Assembly (NCBI GenBank): GCA_905182995.1
Contig: CAJJDP010000038.1
Coordinates: 162,352 to 226,351, forward strand
Direction of reading: 5' to 3'
DNA length: 64,000 nt
DNA from: Paramecium octaurelia
Lineage: Eukaryota; Ciliophora; Oligohymenophorea; Peniculida; Parameciidae
Each line of letters opens with the position of its first letter. Within the stretch, counting starts at the first letter, position 1. Below the pieces are notes generated by a model. That model did no database searches and was not told the DNA's origin. It saw only the letters and a list, made by a program, of their open reading frames with translations. Positions 38,189 through 55,222 of the stretch are shown piece by piece. The position numbers were made by a program, and so were the translations under genes.

Positions 38189-41100
38189 TCAATATCGTTT
38201 TAAGAATCTTTTTGGTATTATAGAAGGACTTATTTTATCTAAGAGTTAATTGCTTCTTTCATTAACGAATCTGAATGGCAGAGTCAACGATTATAAACCT
38301 ACTGTTTCTCCTCCTGTTATAATCACTGATGAAGGAACCTTCAAAGTATTGAGTAAGGCAATTATTAAGGAATTAGAGAATTCTTAGACTCCTTTTTTAG
38401 TACCTTTAAGAAATCCCTCCTCCAATGGTTTTAGAAGTAAATTTAAAGTGCCTTTCACTAGATTAGTAACGGTTGAGAAGACTTCTAAAGTTGTTAATGC
38501 TTTACCAGCAATCATCAATTTAGAACCTAAACTTTATTAGAATTATGTTAAAACACAATTAATCACTTCATCAGGAGTTCCTCGAATTTAAGAGTTCATG
38601 TATTTGATAGGTATTTATAAGTCGTAAAATGAGCTAATTCTTAACAGCCCCTTAAGTAGATCATCCATTTACAATCCTTTCGAGTCATATGAAAGATTAA
38701 AGCATGTCTCAATAATTTATAGACCCTTCAACCAAATTTACGGTGATTTTTGAACAGTGTTAAAAATTTGAATTTAATCCTCATAAATTTATTTTTGGAT
38801 CCAACTTTAACTATTTTAGAAATTGAAAACAAATTAAAGGAATGCTCCTGATATGCAGATTCTCATTGGAGCAATCTTTATAGATGCTGTATAGGCTTAA
38901 TTTTCTAGGATTAAACCAATTTCTATTGGAGCGCTTTTATCATCTGAGCAAAATGATTCTGTATCTGGACTCAATATGAGTTTGAATCTAGAATCTTAAA
39001 TATTATCCTCAATTTCAAAATGAGATTAGAATTTAATACCAGTTTAACCTTTGGAATATAACTCTATTTATAAATTTACATCTGTAAAACACAAACTAAC
39101 AGTGTCTAATTTCTTTTTTTAAAGCTCATCAGAAGATTAAACATATTCTTAAAGCTCATCTCCGAAAGATTTATGTTTATCATTCGTATTCTCCATATAA
39201 AGTGGCATTTGATAAAATGTATGTCCTTCTTCCAAATGGATCAGCAATTTCCCAATGATAATTTCAATTTTATTATCTAATTGCTCTCCTTCAATTAGTG
39301 GTTTAGAAAGATCACCTTAGATAAAATAATCATTTATTGTAGGATCCTAAGGAACAGTTTAAGGGATGTAAGGTTATAATTCTTCATTGATTTCCAGGAT
39401 TGTTTAAATGATGTCAAATCTGAAATTTCCCTGGATTACATCAACTTTTACAGTATTATTCATAAATTAAAGTTACTTAATTGTTAGTACTTATGTGAAT
39501 TAAAACACATTTAATTTATGAAAATAGTTCTCAAGAATTAAGGGACATTGGAACTCTAATCCATTTTATCTACCAACGTATAAATTAGCTTAGGATAGGG
39601 TTAGCTTCTTATTGTAAGTCAAATCTTCGATATGAATTAAAGCTCTACTATTGGAGAACTCTTTGATGGTTTACAATCCTTAATTAGATAGTTCTTCTAC
39701 TTCGTTAATAGGAAAGATGTCCAAGAATAAGTTTTTATGAACTCTGATTTAAATTTCCATTTCTTTTTCTTGCTAAACCTATTGTTATTATTACGGTTAA
39801 GAATTATGTTTAAAGTGTTATAAAATAGGATTCAACTTTTTAAAAGAAGTGAATTAGTAATCAGGTATTCTTAGACAAATATTCTGAATAGATATTCTCA
39901 TACTTTTACCAAGTTACAATTTGAAAATATAGTTTTCGTAATCTACTTCAATTGGCTTTGAATATAATCTCTTTGATCCTGCAGAAATAATCTAAGAACT
40001 GAACTAATTTGAACGTGTTCTATATAACATAATCTATGTAGCAGAGTATTTTTTAATCGATTATTAGAGCATATTTCTATTAAATTTCACCAAAGGACAT
40101 TAACTATCAATAACAAGTATGTTTTGGATTAATAAAATAGTTTATTTAGCAGAAATGAGAGTCATCTTTTCTAAATCAATTTGTAATAAATCTTTATTTA
40201 AATGATCCAAAACATTTAAGGATGAGGAGTCTATAGATAACTGTATATAAGTAAGGGGTTCCTCTTTTACTTAATGCTAAGGTTTCTTTTTATTCATTGA
40301 ATTCTGCTGTTTCTCAAAATATTAATTTAATGAGATCAACCAATATAAGAGATCCTAAGTGATACGAACATCAACTAAGGGAAGTGATCCTCTGATGAGT
40401 GTTTCACTCTTCTCTTATCTATATTGAACTGACCCTCTTAAATCTTATTTACCATTCTTCTTTACATCCTTCTTTTCTTAAAAGCTTATGTAAATTAACG
40501 GGTATATTTGTAAATCGTCAATTACATTCTACCCAATAGTCACTATGTTCTATCCTGAAAACTCAATCCAAATTGAGAAAAATGAGATGCAAAGGAATTG
40601 TAAAGGGTTCTCATTTTTAGGGATTCCCTCATATGGTTCAATAGCTCCTAATTTATGTGAGAATTTTTTAACTGGATTTTATTTGAGTTTGATATCCTTC
40701 ACTCTTAATGAAATAGGTTTATTGTTTATGAAATAATTTAAATTAACATAGGGGATTCGTATGTCAAATCCAAACTTGCATGGTTTTTTGACTTCCTAGT
40801 CTGGTAATTGCTATACTTCACTCTAAGGTAGATATTGCATTAGATTTAAACATAATTCATGATTTAAGGAACCAATAAAATCTGAAACCTGTATATTTGC
40901 CATGTAAAACTTTTCTCTATTTTTGCCATTAAAGATTTAAATGGACATTTCTAATGCCTTGCACAGTTTGCACTCTTCCTAGAGTTTGTCAAATATATAT
41001 ATAGCAAAGTCTTACTCAATCCTACCCTATTCTCCCAATCCCATCATTACCACAGGAGTTACATAGAATTGATATTTAGGGTTTTCAAGACAACTCCTAA

Positions 41101-42554
41101 AAATCTCTTAACTTTAAACTGTATTGATCGCATTGTTGGAATCTGCTCTAACTCTATGAGCACCAATACTTTGTATTTAAAATTTGATATTATCTTTTTG
41201 ATAGCTTCCCTGGATCTTTATGATTTCAATAAAGAAATGACTTTCAAGATCTTAAAAGAATCTCCCTTTTAATTTTGGAAAGGTTTGTGAATTTTCACTT
41301 ACAGCTATTCTAATACCATCGAATTAGCATTTAAAAGTTTCAGCCTAATTTTTGACGCTCCTGTTTCCAAAATCCAATTGTTCTTGTGAGGTATTGAAGA
41401 TACTCTGAGAGAACTCAATGAATTGCTTTTCTTAATGTTGAGGAATAGGATGTTAGGCCAAAGATTACTATAGGTTATTATTGAGAGTATCCATATATGA
41501 GAAATTCACAACTAGTTTAGTTTGAGCATTCTTTTTATTAGTTGTTTGAGAATTCATAAAGGAAAACTCTGTTTTTTCTAATTTTTATTAGAATTCTTCA
41601 TCATCATCAAATTCTACCAATGTTTCTCCTTTTAAGTCCATCATGATTTTGTTCAATTCATCAGTTAACGATAAGCATCTTTGTGCAGTAGACAATAGAT
41701 TTTTAATTTGCTTCGTATTAAGCACAATATCCAAGGGAGATATCTTTCCATCGACCTTTGTGTTCACTCTTCCATTTTTAGTTTCTACAACCATCTCGAA
41801 TTTTAAGGCATTTTCTATTAAGGCTATCTACTCTTTTTATAATTAGAGTTCTATCTGATCTATTCCAAAGCTTATAAAAAGTAAATTACTATTTATGAGA
41901 TTGAAACATACTTTAGATTTTGCTTCTGAAAATTGATGTTAGTATGATGAATATGGAATTCATATTATTTTCCTCCTTCTGCTATTAGAATAATTTCAAT
42001 ATTCTTGATCGTAATTGATGAATTACTTAACAAAGTATCAACCAAGCCTAGGAATTGAATGAGTCCTGTTTGTGGTCCCGTCGATTTAGTTAAGTCTACA
42101 CTCTACTCGAATTCTGAATGTTTATAAACTTCTTCTCTTAACTGAGCCAATTAACTGAGCTTTATGATCTCCTTTTGTTTTGCCTCCTCGGTCTTATCTA
42201 AATATTCCTTTAATTCGTCTATATTGATTTCCTTCACCAGTGCAAATACTAATTTGACTCCACTAGCCTCAAACTTTAAATTAGCCACTTTGATAGACTC
42301 TTTTAATATCAGTTTCATAAATTACTTATGTAAGCCTCTTCAAGAGTAAAAAGACTTTGGCCGAGAAGTTAATTGATGAAGGTTTTATTGAGCTTCAACA
42401 TCTCAACTCCTTTGAGCAAAGTGCCCATATTCAGTTATTTTGGATCTTCAAGATAATCCCCCAGGAAATTGTCGAGTAGTAATTGAAAAGTGTCTGAGAA
42501 ACCATTAAGAAAATAATCAGAAAATGGCTTGAGCCACTCCTTGACTTTCTGCAT
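38189..42554 (-). CDS. ATG2: ATG2/VPS13-family bridge-like lipid-transfer protein
   Basis: About 1,430 residues. The N-terminus matches the Chorein_N motif: LLLDNFLGDYLEDPKQLNMG, then LKLNKTFINQLLGQSLFTLE and IKVANLKFEASGVKLVFALV. The middle is a series of beta-strand-rich blocks, as in the groove of these proteins (KFGFDIRIPYVNLNYFINNK; FLCISFFSIWIEFSGQ; RGSLPLVDVRITQDLLYWL). The C-terminal region (FSTVTNLVKGTLNLLLKPLE, then EGFLKGTKKGVQEFSNSLII) follows the ATG2 C-terminal pattern of a 'P-e--kG---G---F--S' block. ATG2 moves lipids from the ER to growing autophagosomes. The length is nearer ATG2 than VPS13. Introns near 42309-42334 and in the 41885-41907 region restore the frame. The ends are 77 bases from the histidine-kinase-like gene (convergent). 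Confidence 0.83.
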
Positions 42555-42776
42555 ACAATAATTATAATAATAATAAAAATCAGATAATGCACAATGTTTA
42601 AATGACAAGAGAAATACCTGCTACGAGTCAATATACTTTTTATATGAAATTATATGTTATAATAAGTGTCTATATCTTGATAAGATAAAACTCATCAACC
42701 TTTAAGTTAATCAATTTTGTTATAAATTTCTATTAATCTATCATCTATTGTCTATTTAAAATTCGACAGTTCCTAA

Positions 42777-45700
42777 TCACTCAATATAAATGATTACCTC
42801 TTGCTCCTCCTCTTCATCAGGAATGGAAAGTGACTTATTAATGGGGAACCAATTGATACTCTCTCGTTTCAAATCTGAATCTACATAACTTTCAATTCCG
42901 TTATAATCTGATTTCTTTTTATCCTCCAAATAGGAAATGTAAAAGATGTAATTCCAAACGCAATGTTCATATTTAACGTGAAATCTAAATCCCTTTTTGT
43001 GTTTTGCCTTCTTCTCCAAAGTCCCTCTATCTATCCCACAAATCAAACAAAATCCTTTGATGTCATTCTCAAGTTCTTCAGCCTCATCTCTCAACACACC
43101 AAATGAATCTATGATGATACCAGTAATTATAGAGTATAACAAACTAATTACAACGAAGACATAAACGAATTCCCAAAAATTGAGGATGCTGTATCTGTAG
43201 TTTTCATCTGCATACACATCACTAGACGAAACAAAGCCAACAGAACCACCGTCTGTCTTGAATGTGACATCTAATATGAAAGAGAAACATTAGAGCAAGT
43301 TTTCACAATATGGTGTATATTGATCTGCATAATAATGATAAACGATTAGAGAATAATAGTATTACATTATTATGTACAAAGAGAGTACCAATAAGATCGA
43401 TCCACTAGGTCTCCAAATTGCCTATGTTTATGAATTAATCATTTTACATTCACTATCGATGTCAACGTTGGGAATCGCCAAAACACGTCCAACAGCAACA
43501 ATGCCAAAACTATATTCACGTACAGACCAATAAAGGCCAGGGTTGTAAAAATTAAGAAGTAAATCATCTCATAATCCAACAAGATGCACTTATATAATGT
43601 TAAGAAATCTGTTAGATTAAAATACATTCTCCTCCATTTATTCTATTCCAATAAGAAGGAGTCAGTCTTCTCTAAAACAAAATCCTCTTGAAGTACTATG
43701 CTTTGAGAATTATCCAAATATTTATATTTGATCTCTCTCATTCTAATTCTATTTATTTGCTTCTCAAACACTATCTCTTATGATTTTATTCTTAAATATG
43801 GCAATTTTTTCACTATAAAGATAAAAAAACAAAGGAATTACAAAATTATTTATGTAATTGTTAATCCAAACAAAATATCCCCGAATATCTTCTCTAAGTT
43901 TGAATCACTTGAGAATAAGATCATTAGATTTTCTAACACTATTACTAAAAATATTATTTATTTCCATAGTTTCTAATTGCTAGCTAACAAATTTATCACA
44001 AAATTCTTTTTGTATAAGGCTTAGAATTTATATTCAGTTTTTAATTTCTAAATTATGTGAGATGAATTTGACAACACTGATTCAACCTTCCTCTATTAAG
44101 ATAATCTATCAATATCAGAAGCGAATTTCTCTTTAATTACATTGTTGAGAGCAAAACAATGAGGAACTAGTGGAAACATCACTTTTTTTAGTTGTTTTGA
44201 TGGTAACAGTATTTCTATAGATCCTGTTCTCGTTGCAAAGAACCTCAAAGCTCTATATCCCAATTTCTTCGATTGAGCCTCCTATTCACCTGAGGCTTTC
44301 TTTAATTTGTAAGGATTAAAAATCTTGTCACTAAGTTGGGCACTTTCTTATAGCTACCTTATGTTTCTAAATAATAATAACAACGTAAATACTTTGTTAA
44401 TTGCGAAGCCTAAAATATTGCCTTGTAGAGATTATAAAAGACTATAGATTTATATTTCTTTTTCTATGTTTTCGTATTGTCTATTTACTCATATATTCTT
44501 TCCAACACATCTTAATCTTTCATCTAATATACTTAGGCTAAAAGATTAAATAAGGAGAACCCCGTCTCTATAATAAAGGAGTCCCAAAAGTCTTTTACAG
44601 CTGATTCCACTGTCACTTCCTATTCAACTTAATACCAATAAGTATTGCTATCTTTTATTTAAACTTTTTTTCTTTATATATTTTTCTTTCTCTCCTTCTC
44701 CTATTCGATATTCTTCGCGTCTTCCCCTAACAAATGGGAAAATACAAGGTTTGTGTAATTTTTACCAGAACCATGCAAAATTTTGTATTTCTCATATTAA
44801 ATTGTAATATTGCGAATCAGTATCTTCTCATTTATTATCATTGAAATTCTCTTTAAAATATCTGATTCATTTTATTCATTATCAGTTAATGATTCCAATG
44901 TTGTTGCACATCTGTATTTGATTTCAGATAGCATAAACAATTTATAGTTAAGTGAATTACTTTTTCTAAATGATGTGACTAATTGTTTACAATAGACTGG
45001 ACATTAGATATAATACTAAATTATCTATTATTAAATGATTGTTTTATCCTGAAGATTATTAATCTTTCTAACTTGTTCTTAGGTTTACATTCTTGATCTT
45101 TCTTTGTCCTAATTCAATAAAGCTTAATCAATTTTACTGAATCTTTGATAGAGATTCAAAAACTTAATCTAAGAATCATCAAATCCCAATAGTTTACCAC
45201 ATAACCTTAAAAACTAAGGTTAACAGAGCTTTTCTTAGTTTTAAGGACAAGGACCTTAGATATATTCTTTAAGGCAATCAAAACAATTCAAAATCAAAAT
45301 GTAATCATCCTGGCTCAAAGCATAAAAGGATTCTTAATTGAAGAAATTCAACAAAATGTTCATCAGATGTTAAATGATATCATAATTCTAAGCAAATCCA
45401 ATTTATTCCCTAAAGAAATCTTGAAATGGTCTAAAATGATCTTCAGCTAATAGTTAAATCAATTTCATTTAAACTTACAAAATCCCCAATTTCATCGCAT
45501 TCTTTTTCTACTCTAATCTATGATTTTCATTGAATTCATATGCCAAATACACTCTACTGATATCATGTTAGATTAAGGATCGCAATTTTAATGTTTCATC
45601 TTATTATTGATATCTTTCAAAAATGCTTGAAAATATTTTTAACATGTAATTGCTCTTGGTTTTTAGGATCTCTTGCATTAGTTTTTATTAAGCAAATTAA

Positions 45701-48700
45701 TTCGCAGATTCAATTCCTCTGACTAATCTTATTGAAGTTAATAAAAATTAATATAATAATTTCTCTTTCTTTTTCTTATTCAATAAATACAATTCTGATT
45801 ATTGAACAATCTTTATTTTATCATATTAATTACAAAATGACAAAAAGATTTCGAAGAACCCTTAATTAACAAGCAAATTCTGCAAAGCCTTTATCGCCTT
45901 TATTTAGAGAATCTATTCACTTTTAGAATGATACTTTCCCTTTTTATTCAACTCATAAACCTTAACTGTCTAAATATAATCATCTCTAATATAAGTATGT
46001 ATATCCAACATGTGCCATAAAAACTTTAATATCTTTTTGACGAACTTAAAATTCTTGTTTAAATTGTTCATACTCGATGAAAAACAATTAACCAATGGCA
46101 CAATAGTCTTTGAAAAGTTTTCACTGATTATTTCGAAATCCTCATTCATAAATAATTATTATTTGTAGATTTAAAAGTACATATCAAAGTTTTCTATTGC
46201 CAAAACTTGTTCATTTATAAAAAAACTATTAATTTATTTGTCAATAAATTTATTTTCAGATTTATTCTTCAATAAAATCAACTCATGAATTCTATTATCA
46301 TTACAATAAATCGGCGAACAGTATGGATCAACAACCTGATCCTTTTTCTGTTGTTCAATTTAATCAAGATTGCAATTTTGAAATTCCAATTTTCTTAAAA
46401 ATATTATTTTCAACTATTATGATTTTTCTATCAAAAAGTGCCCATTATCTAGTATTTCCCATTTCGTTAAATTAACCTTCAAATACTCCTCTATTTATTT
46501 CAAAAATAAGTCAATTTTGATTTTCAAATTATGAAATGGCCTTAATTTCACACTTTGATTCATATCATTCACAATACTCTCAGCAAATGCTTACGATAAA
46601 CTCATTTGTCTTGCCAAAGTTGAAGATGCCCTGCTCCCAGATTTAGACTTTGACTCTTCAAAATTCTCAATCTATTCTTATATTAATTGAGCTAAGTTAA
46701 GAAAAACATTCAGTAAGAGCATTGCATAATTATTAAAATAGAGGCAACTAAAATTATGTTATAATGAAAAGCATGCCATTTATTTTTAACATTCTGATAA
46801 TTACTCATCCTCCTTTTCGTCACTATCATCACTGTCATTCTCTGATCCAGATTGAATTTATTAAAACAATTACTAATTAGTTTCTTTCTACTTTTTTTGT
46901 ATTTTGAATTTAAAACTGGAATTAACATAATCATATAATTTTTGTGCTTCGTTTGTTGACTTCATTTTAGGATCTAACACAACTACTTTGCTTTCAAAAA
47001 CCTTAGTTTCCTTATCTATAAATTGAACAATAGTTTATTGAATTTCATCGTCATACTTGATGATTTCTTTATAATGTAATAGCACATTAAATAGTTTAAT
47101 TAACTAAGTTTTTAGAATTGTATTCAAGATTGCTACATTTAAATCTTCGAATGTAGATTTGAATATATCTTTTAATTAAGTGCAATATTTTATAACCTAT
47201 TGTAAAGGGAATGAATCAGCTAACACTTTACAACCTTAAGGATTGGAATATTTGAGCAAATACAATACAAATTGAATACCTTATATTTGATATATGTATG
47301 GCATATTTCCAATTAAAAATTACTTCTAAAATGTTTAAAATTTATTTTATGATAGGATCTTTTCAAGTGGATTATCTTAAAATCCAAGTTATTATTTAAA
47401 TTTCTTACTATTTTAAATTTATTAGATTATTTCGAACAAATTCTTACTGCTTGATACACTTTATTAAATGACTAGTGATTCCAACACTTTCAAGGAACCA
47501 AAGTTCAAATTATCCAAGAGTAGATAAATAATCCTACTACTTGCTGACTCAATATTTTCATATGACTCAAAATAGATTTCTTAAAGTAAATCATATTATC
47601 CTAAATCTATGCATTTCAAGAATTCATCGAACTAACTAAATTTGCTTAGAACTCTTTATTTATTGTAGTTATTTCCATTACATTAATACTTTAAAATTAT
47701 GAATGCCTATGTGCAAAATTGTAGTATTGAATCCTCTTCGTTGTTAATTTCTAATATGTATCTGTCATCATTATTACTTTTAATGAACTTTTAAGTAATT
47801 ACTTAACAAATTTATTAATAACTTTCCAGAAAATCCAAAAGAATAAAATCTACATTCAAAATTCTCAAGATCTTCTATAGTAATAATAAGTTATCTGCTT
47901 TTTTTAACAATTGATTTAAATTTATTAGGGACTTGATACAATTTTGATATAATTACTACTTTTCATCAGCACTTTCTAATTCTTTCAATTACAAAATCAT
48001 AGATTTTATAAATTAATAATGAAACACTTCTTCTTAGTTTTCCAAAAATAAGCATTTTTATAGGCGTTTAATAATGTTCCTTTTTGGTTAATATAGAGAT
48101 TCCATCAAATTAAAAGCCTTTAATTGCGTTTCAGTTTATGATTACTTATGTTTTAATAAAAGAAATGTATTCTCCTTTATCTTTTCATAGCGACTGTAAT
48201 TATATTACTATGAGAAATCAAGATAATCAAGTTATTATGATGTTTTAATAATTGAAGTTAAAATTTTAGTTTCCTTTTGTTTAAAATAGAGTTGCAAGAA
48301 ATCAATTAAAATAATGGACATCTAATTAAATATTTCCTTTTGTTCTTAAAATTACTAGAACTGCTGAACTTACTCTTACAAGGGTTGAATTTACTCTAAT
48401 GATTATGGTAATAAGGTGTAGGCTTGTATTAATAAATTAACATCAAAGTATTTTTCATGGAAATCTTTATTTTAAGGGAGATTGAAAGTATACAATTTGT
48501 AAAACATTTGTAAGATTTTACAAACACTTAAACTGAGATTGATTTAATTTTACTAGATTAAATTAAGTTTAACTAATTCTTAAGTTATGGTAAGTAATTT
48601 TTCAATAGCTTTTGTGTCATTTATTGTAAATTATCTTGTTAATTATTTATGAAGAGACTTTTTCTAAAATTCCTACAATTCTAACGATGATGCCTCAGCA

Positions 48701-51145
48701 TTAAATCCATTAGATTATTGAACAGTACCATATTATTTATTCAGATTGAATATAAGTTTAGGGATTTGCTTCGGTTGATATGGATAACAATCAACATATA
48801 AATTCATTAAGATAATAATTAATCTGCATCTTAATGTTTCAGCATTTCCAGAATAACTGATATAATTAATTAGAGTCTTTTATGGTAACTTTGTCCTATA
48901 AAACTAAATGTTCTCATAATTCCTTTCCTAACATAACAACCCTATGAGATTCAACTGAGAGTCTAAGAAATTCTTACATTCTATGATGTCTTTCATAAAA
49001 TCTTTATTCGCCTTGCTACTCTAAACATAAATTTCATTCAACTCATATTATTTATCATCTATTTATACATAGAGTAGATTGTCTTCCTTAATAACAAATT
49101 ATAAGAGTATTTTCGGGCCTTTAATAATATGCTTACCTATATTAATTTAATTATTGAAGCATGCTTTATCATTTTGTAAGCATAGAACACTTAATATCTT
49201 CATGATATTGCCCCAGAATCTCTTATTTAGGATTTAGAGACAATAATTTGCTCTTTCAAAAATCTCATCGATTAAAGTTTAAGATTTAATTTAATTTTAT
49301 TGTTTAGTTAAGATGGTGTTGATTCTTGTGGAGCGTTTGATTAAAGACAAGTCAAATTCCTTTTCAGATTCCTCAATAAAAGGCATTATACCTGCAACAG
49401 GTATTAGATTTGCATTGTTCTCAAAAAGTCTAATCAAACAATAAAATGCTCCAACATTGTAGCCTAAATATTATTTTAGTTTAAAGTAGGCCAAAAATAT
49501 TATTTGACTGTTATAATCGTTGTTTGAACTAAAGGCTTCAAAAAAAAGGAATATTTGATTAAGAATAGTATTTAATTGAAATAAGAATTGAATATTATGG
49601 TCTTATATTGGTATATCATTGTTGGATTCGATTTTATTTTACTCAATAATTTATGTGTATTCATATGACCATTTCACAACTTCAATAAACTCAATGAGAG
49701 ATTAAACAATAACCTTTTTTCTTAGTAAATCCTAGTTATATTGATTCATCTTCAAATAATATATTGCATTTTTATCTAATATTTTAGGTTTCTCTTCATC
49801 GGCAACACAGAAGATAGTAAGATCATTCAATGCAATTTCCAATTACTATATTTCAAAGAAGAGAGCATCAAATTTTCCATCATTTATTGATTAATTCTTG
49901 ATAAATGAATTGATATCATCGTAGTGCAACTAATATTTAAGGTTGATTTGATAAATCAATTGAACTATATTGTCTAACCAATTTTAGTGGACGAAATCCA
50001 CATTTGAGATCAGATCAAATTGTAATAAGTCTAATTTAGATTTTTTTGATTTGTATTTGACCAATTGTTTATCCTGAATCTAATTAAAATTATTTTCATT
50101 AATAATTTTATAACTCAAATATTGGTTATTGCAGAGAATGTAAAAGAGTTTATTATTGATGCTCTCTTCTTCCATTAATGAAAAGAGGGAAGCCTCTTAA
50201 TAAGTCTAGCAAATCTAATCTCCATTCAAATAGAAATTGCCAGACAAATTTTATAGATAAAATTAATCTCCTTATTTGATCTATTAATTGATCTTTTGAG
50301 GATGATACAGTCTCCATATATCATAGATTAATAACTCTATAGTTTATTAATTTCTTTCTCCCGATCTCCAAAATATTGTCTTATTTTTGGAGTAAATTCG
50401 CTAATATTGTGTTTGCACATCTGTCATATGTAAGTTGTTATTGTGAGGATTCTATTGAATATTTTCATTGGTAGTCAACTCTAAATAAGAGTCTCTTTCA
50501 ATTTATTTAATTTTAATCAGGCTGCCATAACAAAATGTAGTAGACTAATTATCTTTGAGATGCTTTTTGAATTTGAATGTGGTTTATTTGGTTGTTGAGA
50601 TTATAAAATCGGAAGTTTGTTGCATATTCTCGTTCACATTTACAAATAAATCTGATTATTATTCTAGAGTTTACAATGTAATATTTTCAGGAGAATACAT
50701 CAAAAATATATCATCATCAAATGAAACTTTATTGGAATTCTTTAATAATAAGGATCGATTACTTAAATTTAAGATTTATAACAAGGCTATATTCTGAATA
50801 GTGTTGTTCTATCAATATTATTAGTTAAAGAGAGTATATATTTGTCATTATGCACAATAACACAAATAAATTTATTAGATTTAGCTAATTGTATTACTAT
50901 ATCTTGTGAGTATTGTATATATTCCTATTGATTGATTATCTGGATGTCGTCGTTATCAAATTAGACTGGAAAGATATGAAATATCATATTTTCTATTTGC
51001 AATTGAGATCTAATAATATTTTTTGCATGAACTTCATTTTTATGAAAGGTGGATAAAATCCATCTGAACTCAGGAACAAGTCACTGCATTAAATAAGGAT
51101 CTCGTCATTTGAGCATACTTGTATCAATTGTATATTCTAATCCAT
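42777..51145 (-). CDS. IP3 receptor-like intracellular Ca2+-release channel (CRC), copy 2
   Basis: About 2,700 residues, paralogue of copy 1. The N-terminus MDQNIQLIQVCSNDEILIQC, then SDLFLSSDGFYPPFIKMK, aligns with copy 1 and has an intron at the matching place (51010-51032, 23 nt). MIR-like blocks include LFRIQPCYKSQ, YGSLIKIKQIERDSYLELTT and IWRLYHPQKINQQIKQGDQF. The C-terminus has TM segments, pore LLQCFSFILDVTFKTDGGSV, the linker FGVLRDEAEELENDIKGFCL, and the CLICGIDRGTLE...H Zn-type domain with KGFRFHVKYEHCVWNYIFYI. The last 120 residues are far more alike between copies than the N-terminal half. It ends in an acidic tail (DEEEEQEVIIYIE). Its 5' neighbour is the short uncertain frame at 51263. 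The 3' end lies 223 bases from the ATG2-like start. Confidence 0.93.
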
Positions 51146-51262
51146 ATTTTATAATTAATAAATTAATTTATAAAATGGTCAAGCCAAATTCAATACACTT
51201 TTCATTAATTGACTTAATAATATAAATTTTATGGAGAACTACAATAAAATGAATAAGTAAAA

Positions 51263-51801
51263 ATGAATTTAATGAATTTGATTCCACAAAATATGAAATA
51301 AATAAAATAATTACATATAAATTATACTCTTAAAATTGTGACAATCTAAAAAGAATATTTATAATAAATTTTGAATTACGCATGTAAGAAGAATTATCTA
51401 AAAGGAAGAATCCTTTATTAGTACAAGTAGACTCATAGTAAATGGAGTACCTTTAATTTACTTTCAGCATTGAATTTTAGAGCATAATATGAATCTATTC
51501 TAATATTTATGATAAATCTTGACCAATAGGCTGAGCTAGTGTGCTCAAACATTCATTAGTTAAAGTATATGTTTAAGGTATATTTTGTATTTAATAGAAA
51601 TAATAATAAATATTAAATTATATAGAGAATTGGATTAATATCAGAATTACTATTTTTTAATGTACCCTATCTAAATGTATTACAGAGATTAAAAATACGA
51701 TCGAGCTCTTTTAAAAATAAATATCCAATTTCATATCTATCATGTACACTTCCTTTTTTGTAATTTTATATGTTATTCCATATAAGGATATTGATATATG
51801 A
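51263..51801 (+). CDS. Possible two-exon gene, unknown (172 residues)
   Basis: ATG 51263, one 20-nt GT...AG intron near 51577-51596, TGA 51799; exons sum to 173 codons. The product (SKWSTFNLLSALNFRAQYES; ILIFMINLDQQAELVCSNIH) has no known domain. Another frame through the first 240 bases looks equally protein-like, so this call is weak. A 20-nt intron is at the lower limit for this genome. Confidence 0.27.
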
Positions 51802-51830
51802 ATTTTATAGTCATCAAAGCATGATGCTTC

Positions 51831-51853
51831 ACATTAAGCTCTCTGCTTAATGT
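51831..51853. repeat. Perfect inverted repeat (9-bp stem, 5-base loop)
   Basis: ACATTAAGC and GCTTAATGT flank a 5-base loop. Just upstream, AAGCATGATGCTT forms a second, smaller palindrome. They lie in the gene-poor interval before GCN5. They could be the end of a transcript or part of a small structured RNA, or chance. Confidence 0.55.
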
Positions 51854-52194
51854 ACGAGTATGTTTTTGTAGATAGTAATTACTCTTTGCATTGTTGAATT
51901 TCACTTCTTCTATTTTTGTTCATTTAAATTTATATAAAAATTGTGAAGGTGTAAAATTGGTATGAATACAAATTCTATTTATTTCTTATTCATTGCCTAT
52001 TTATGTTTATTATTTTAAATGCATATGATATTATTCAACCATTAGGTATTCTATAAGTGTGGATTATCATGTAAATTGTAGAGAGATTGATGTATAGAGC
52101 TCTTAAATAAATTGATTAAGTTGTATAAAATTTGAATCAATGTGATTTTTTGGAATTGGATAGATAAATGATTTAATTTGTCTGATAATTATTT

Positions 52195-53405
<1,211 letters not shown>

Positions 53406-53558
53406 TAATTAATTTATATATAAATAAATGAGGAATTAAATTCAAATATACTCCAATTACTTAAGTCTAATATTGTGTAATAATATACTCAAATATTAGA
53501 AATAAGCAATTGAATAAATCAATAATTATTATAATATTAATATTTTGAATATAAAATA

Positions 53559-55222
<1,664 letters not shown>

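Larger units (their letters stand above)
51146..52194. other. Gene-poor interval between CRC copy 2 and GCN5
   Basis: About 1,050 A+T-rich bases holding the uncertain frame at 51263-51801 and a perfect 9-bp hairpin at 51831-51853. It should contain the divergent promoters of the CRC and GCN5 genes. No tRNA or known ncRNA is recognised. Confidence 0.4.

Noticed and set aside
38154-38753. A + strand frame of 199 codons that looks like a protein with Pro/Ser-rich segments
   Set aside because: It lies wholly antisense to the C-terminal end of the ATG2-like gene, whose minus-strand translation carries family motifs. The + frame is a mirror effect of the code lacking TAA/TAG stops.
51005-51060. 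Apparent frameshift in the N-terminal region of CRC copy 2
   Set aside because: A 23-nt GT...AG intron (51010-51032) restores the frame, at the same place as a 24-nt intron in copy 1.
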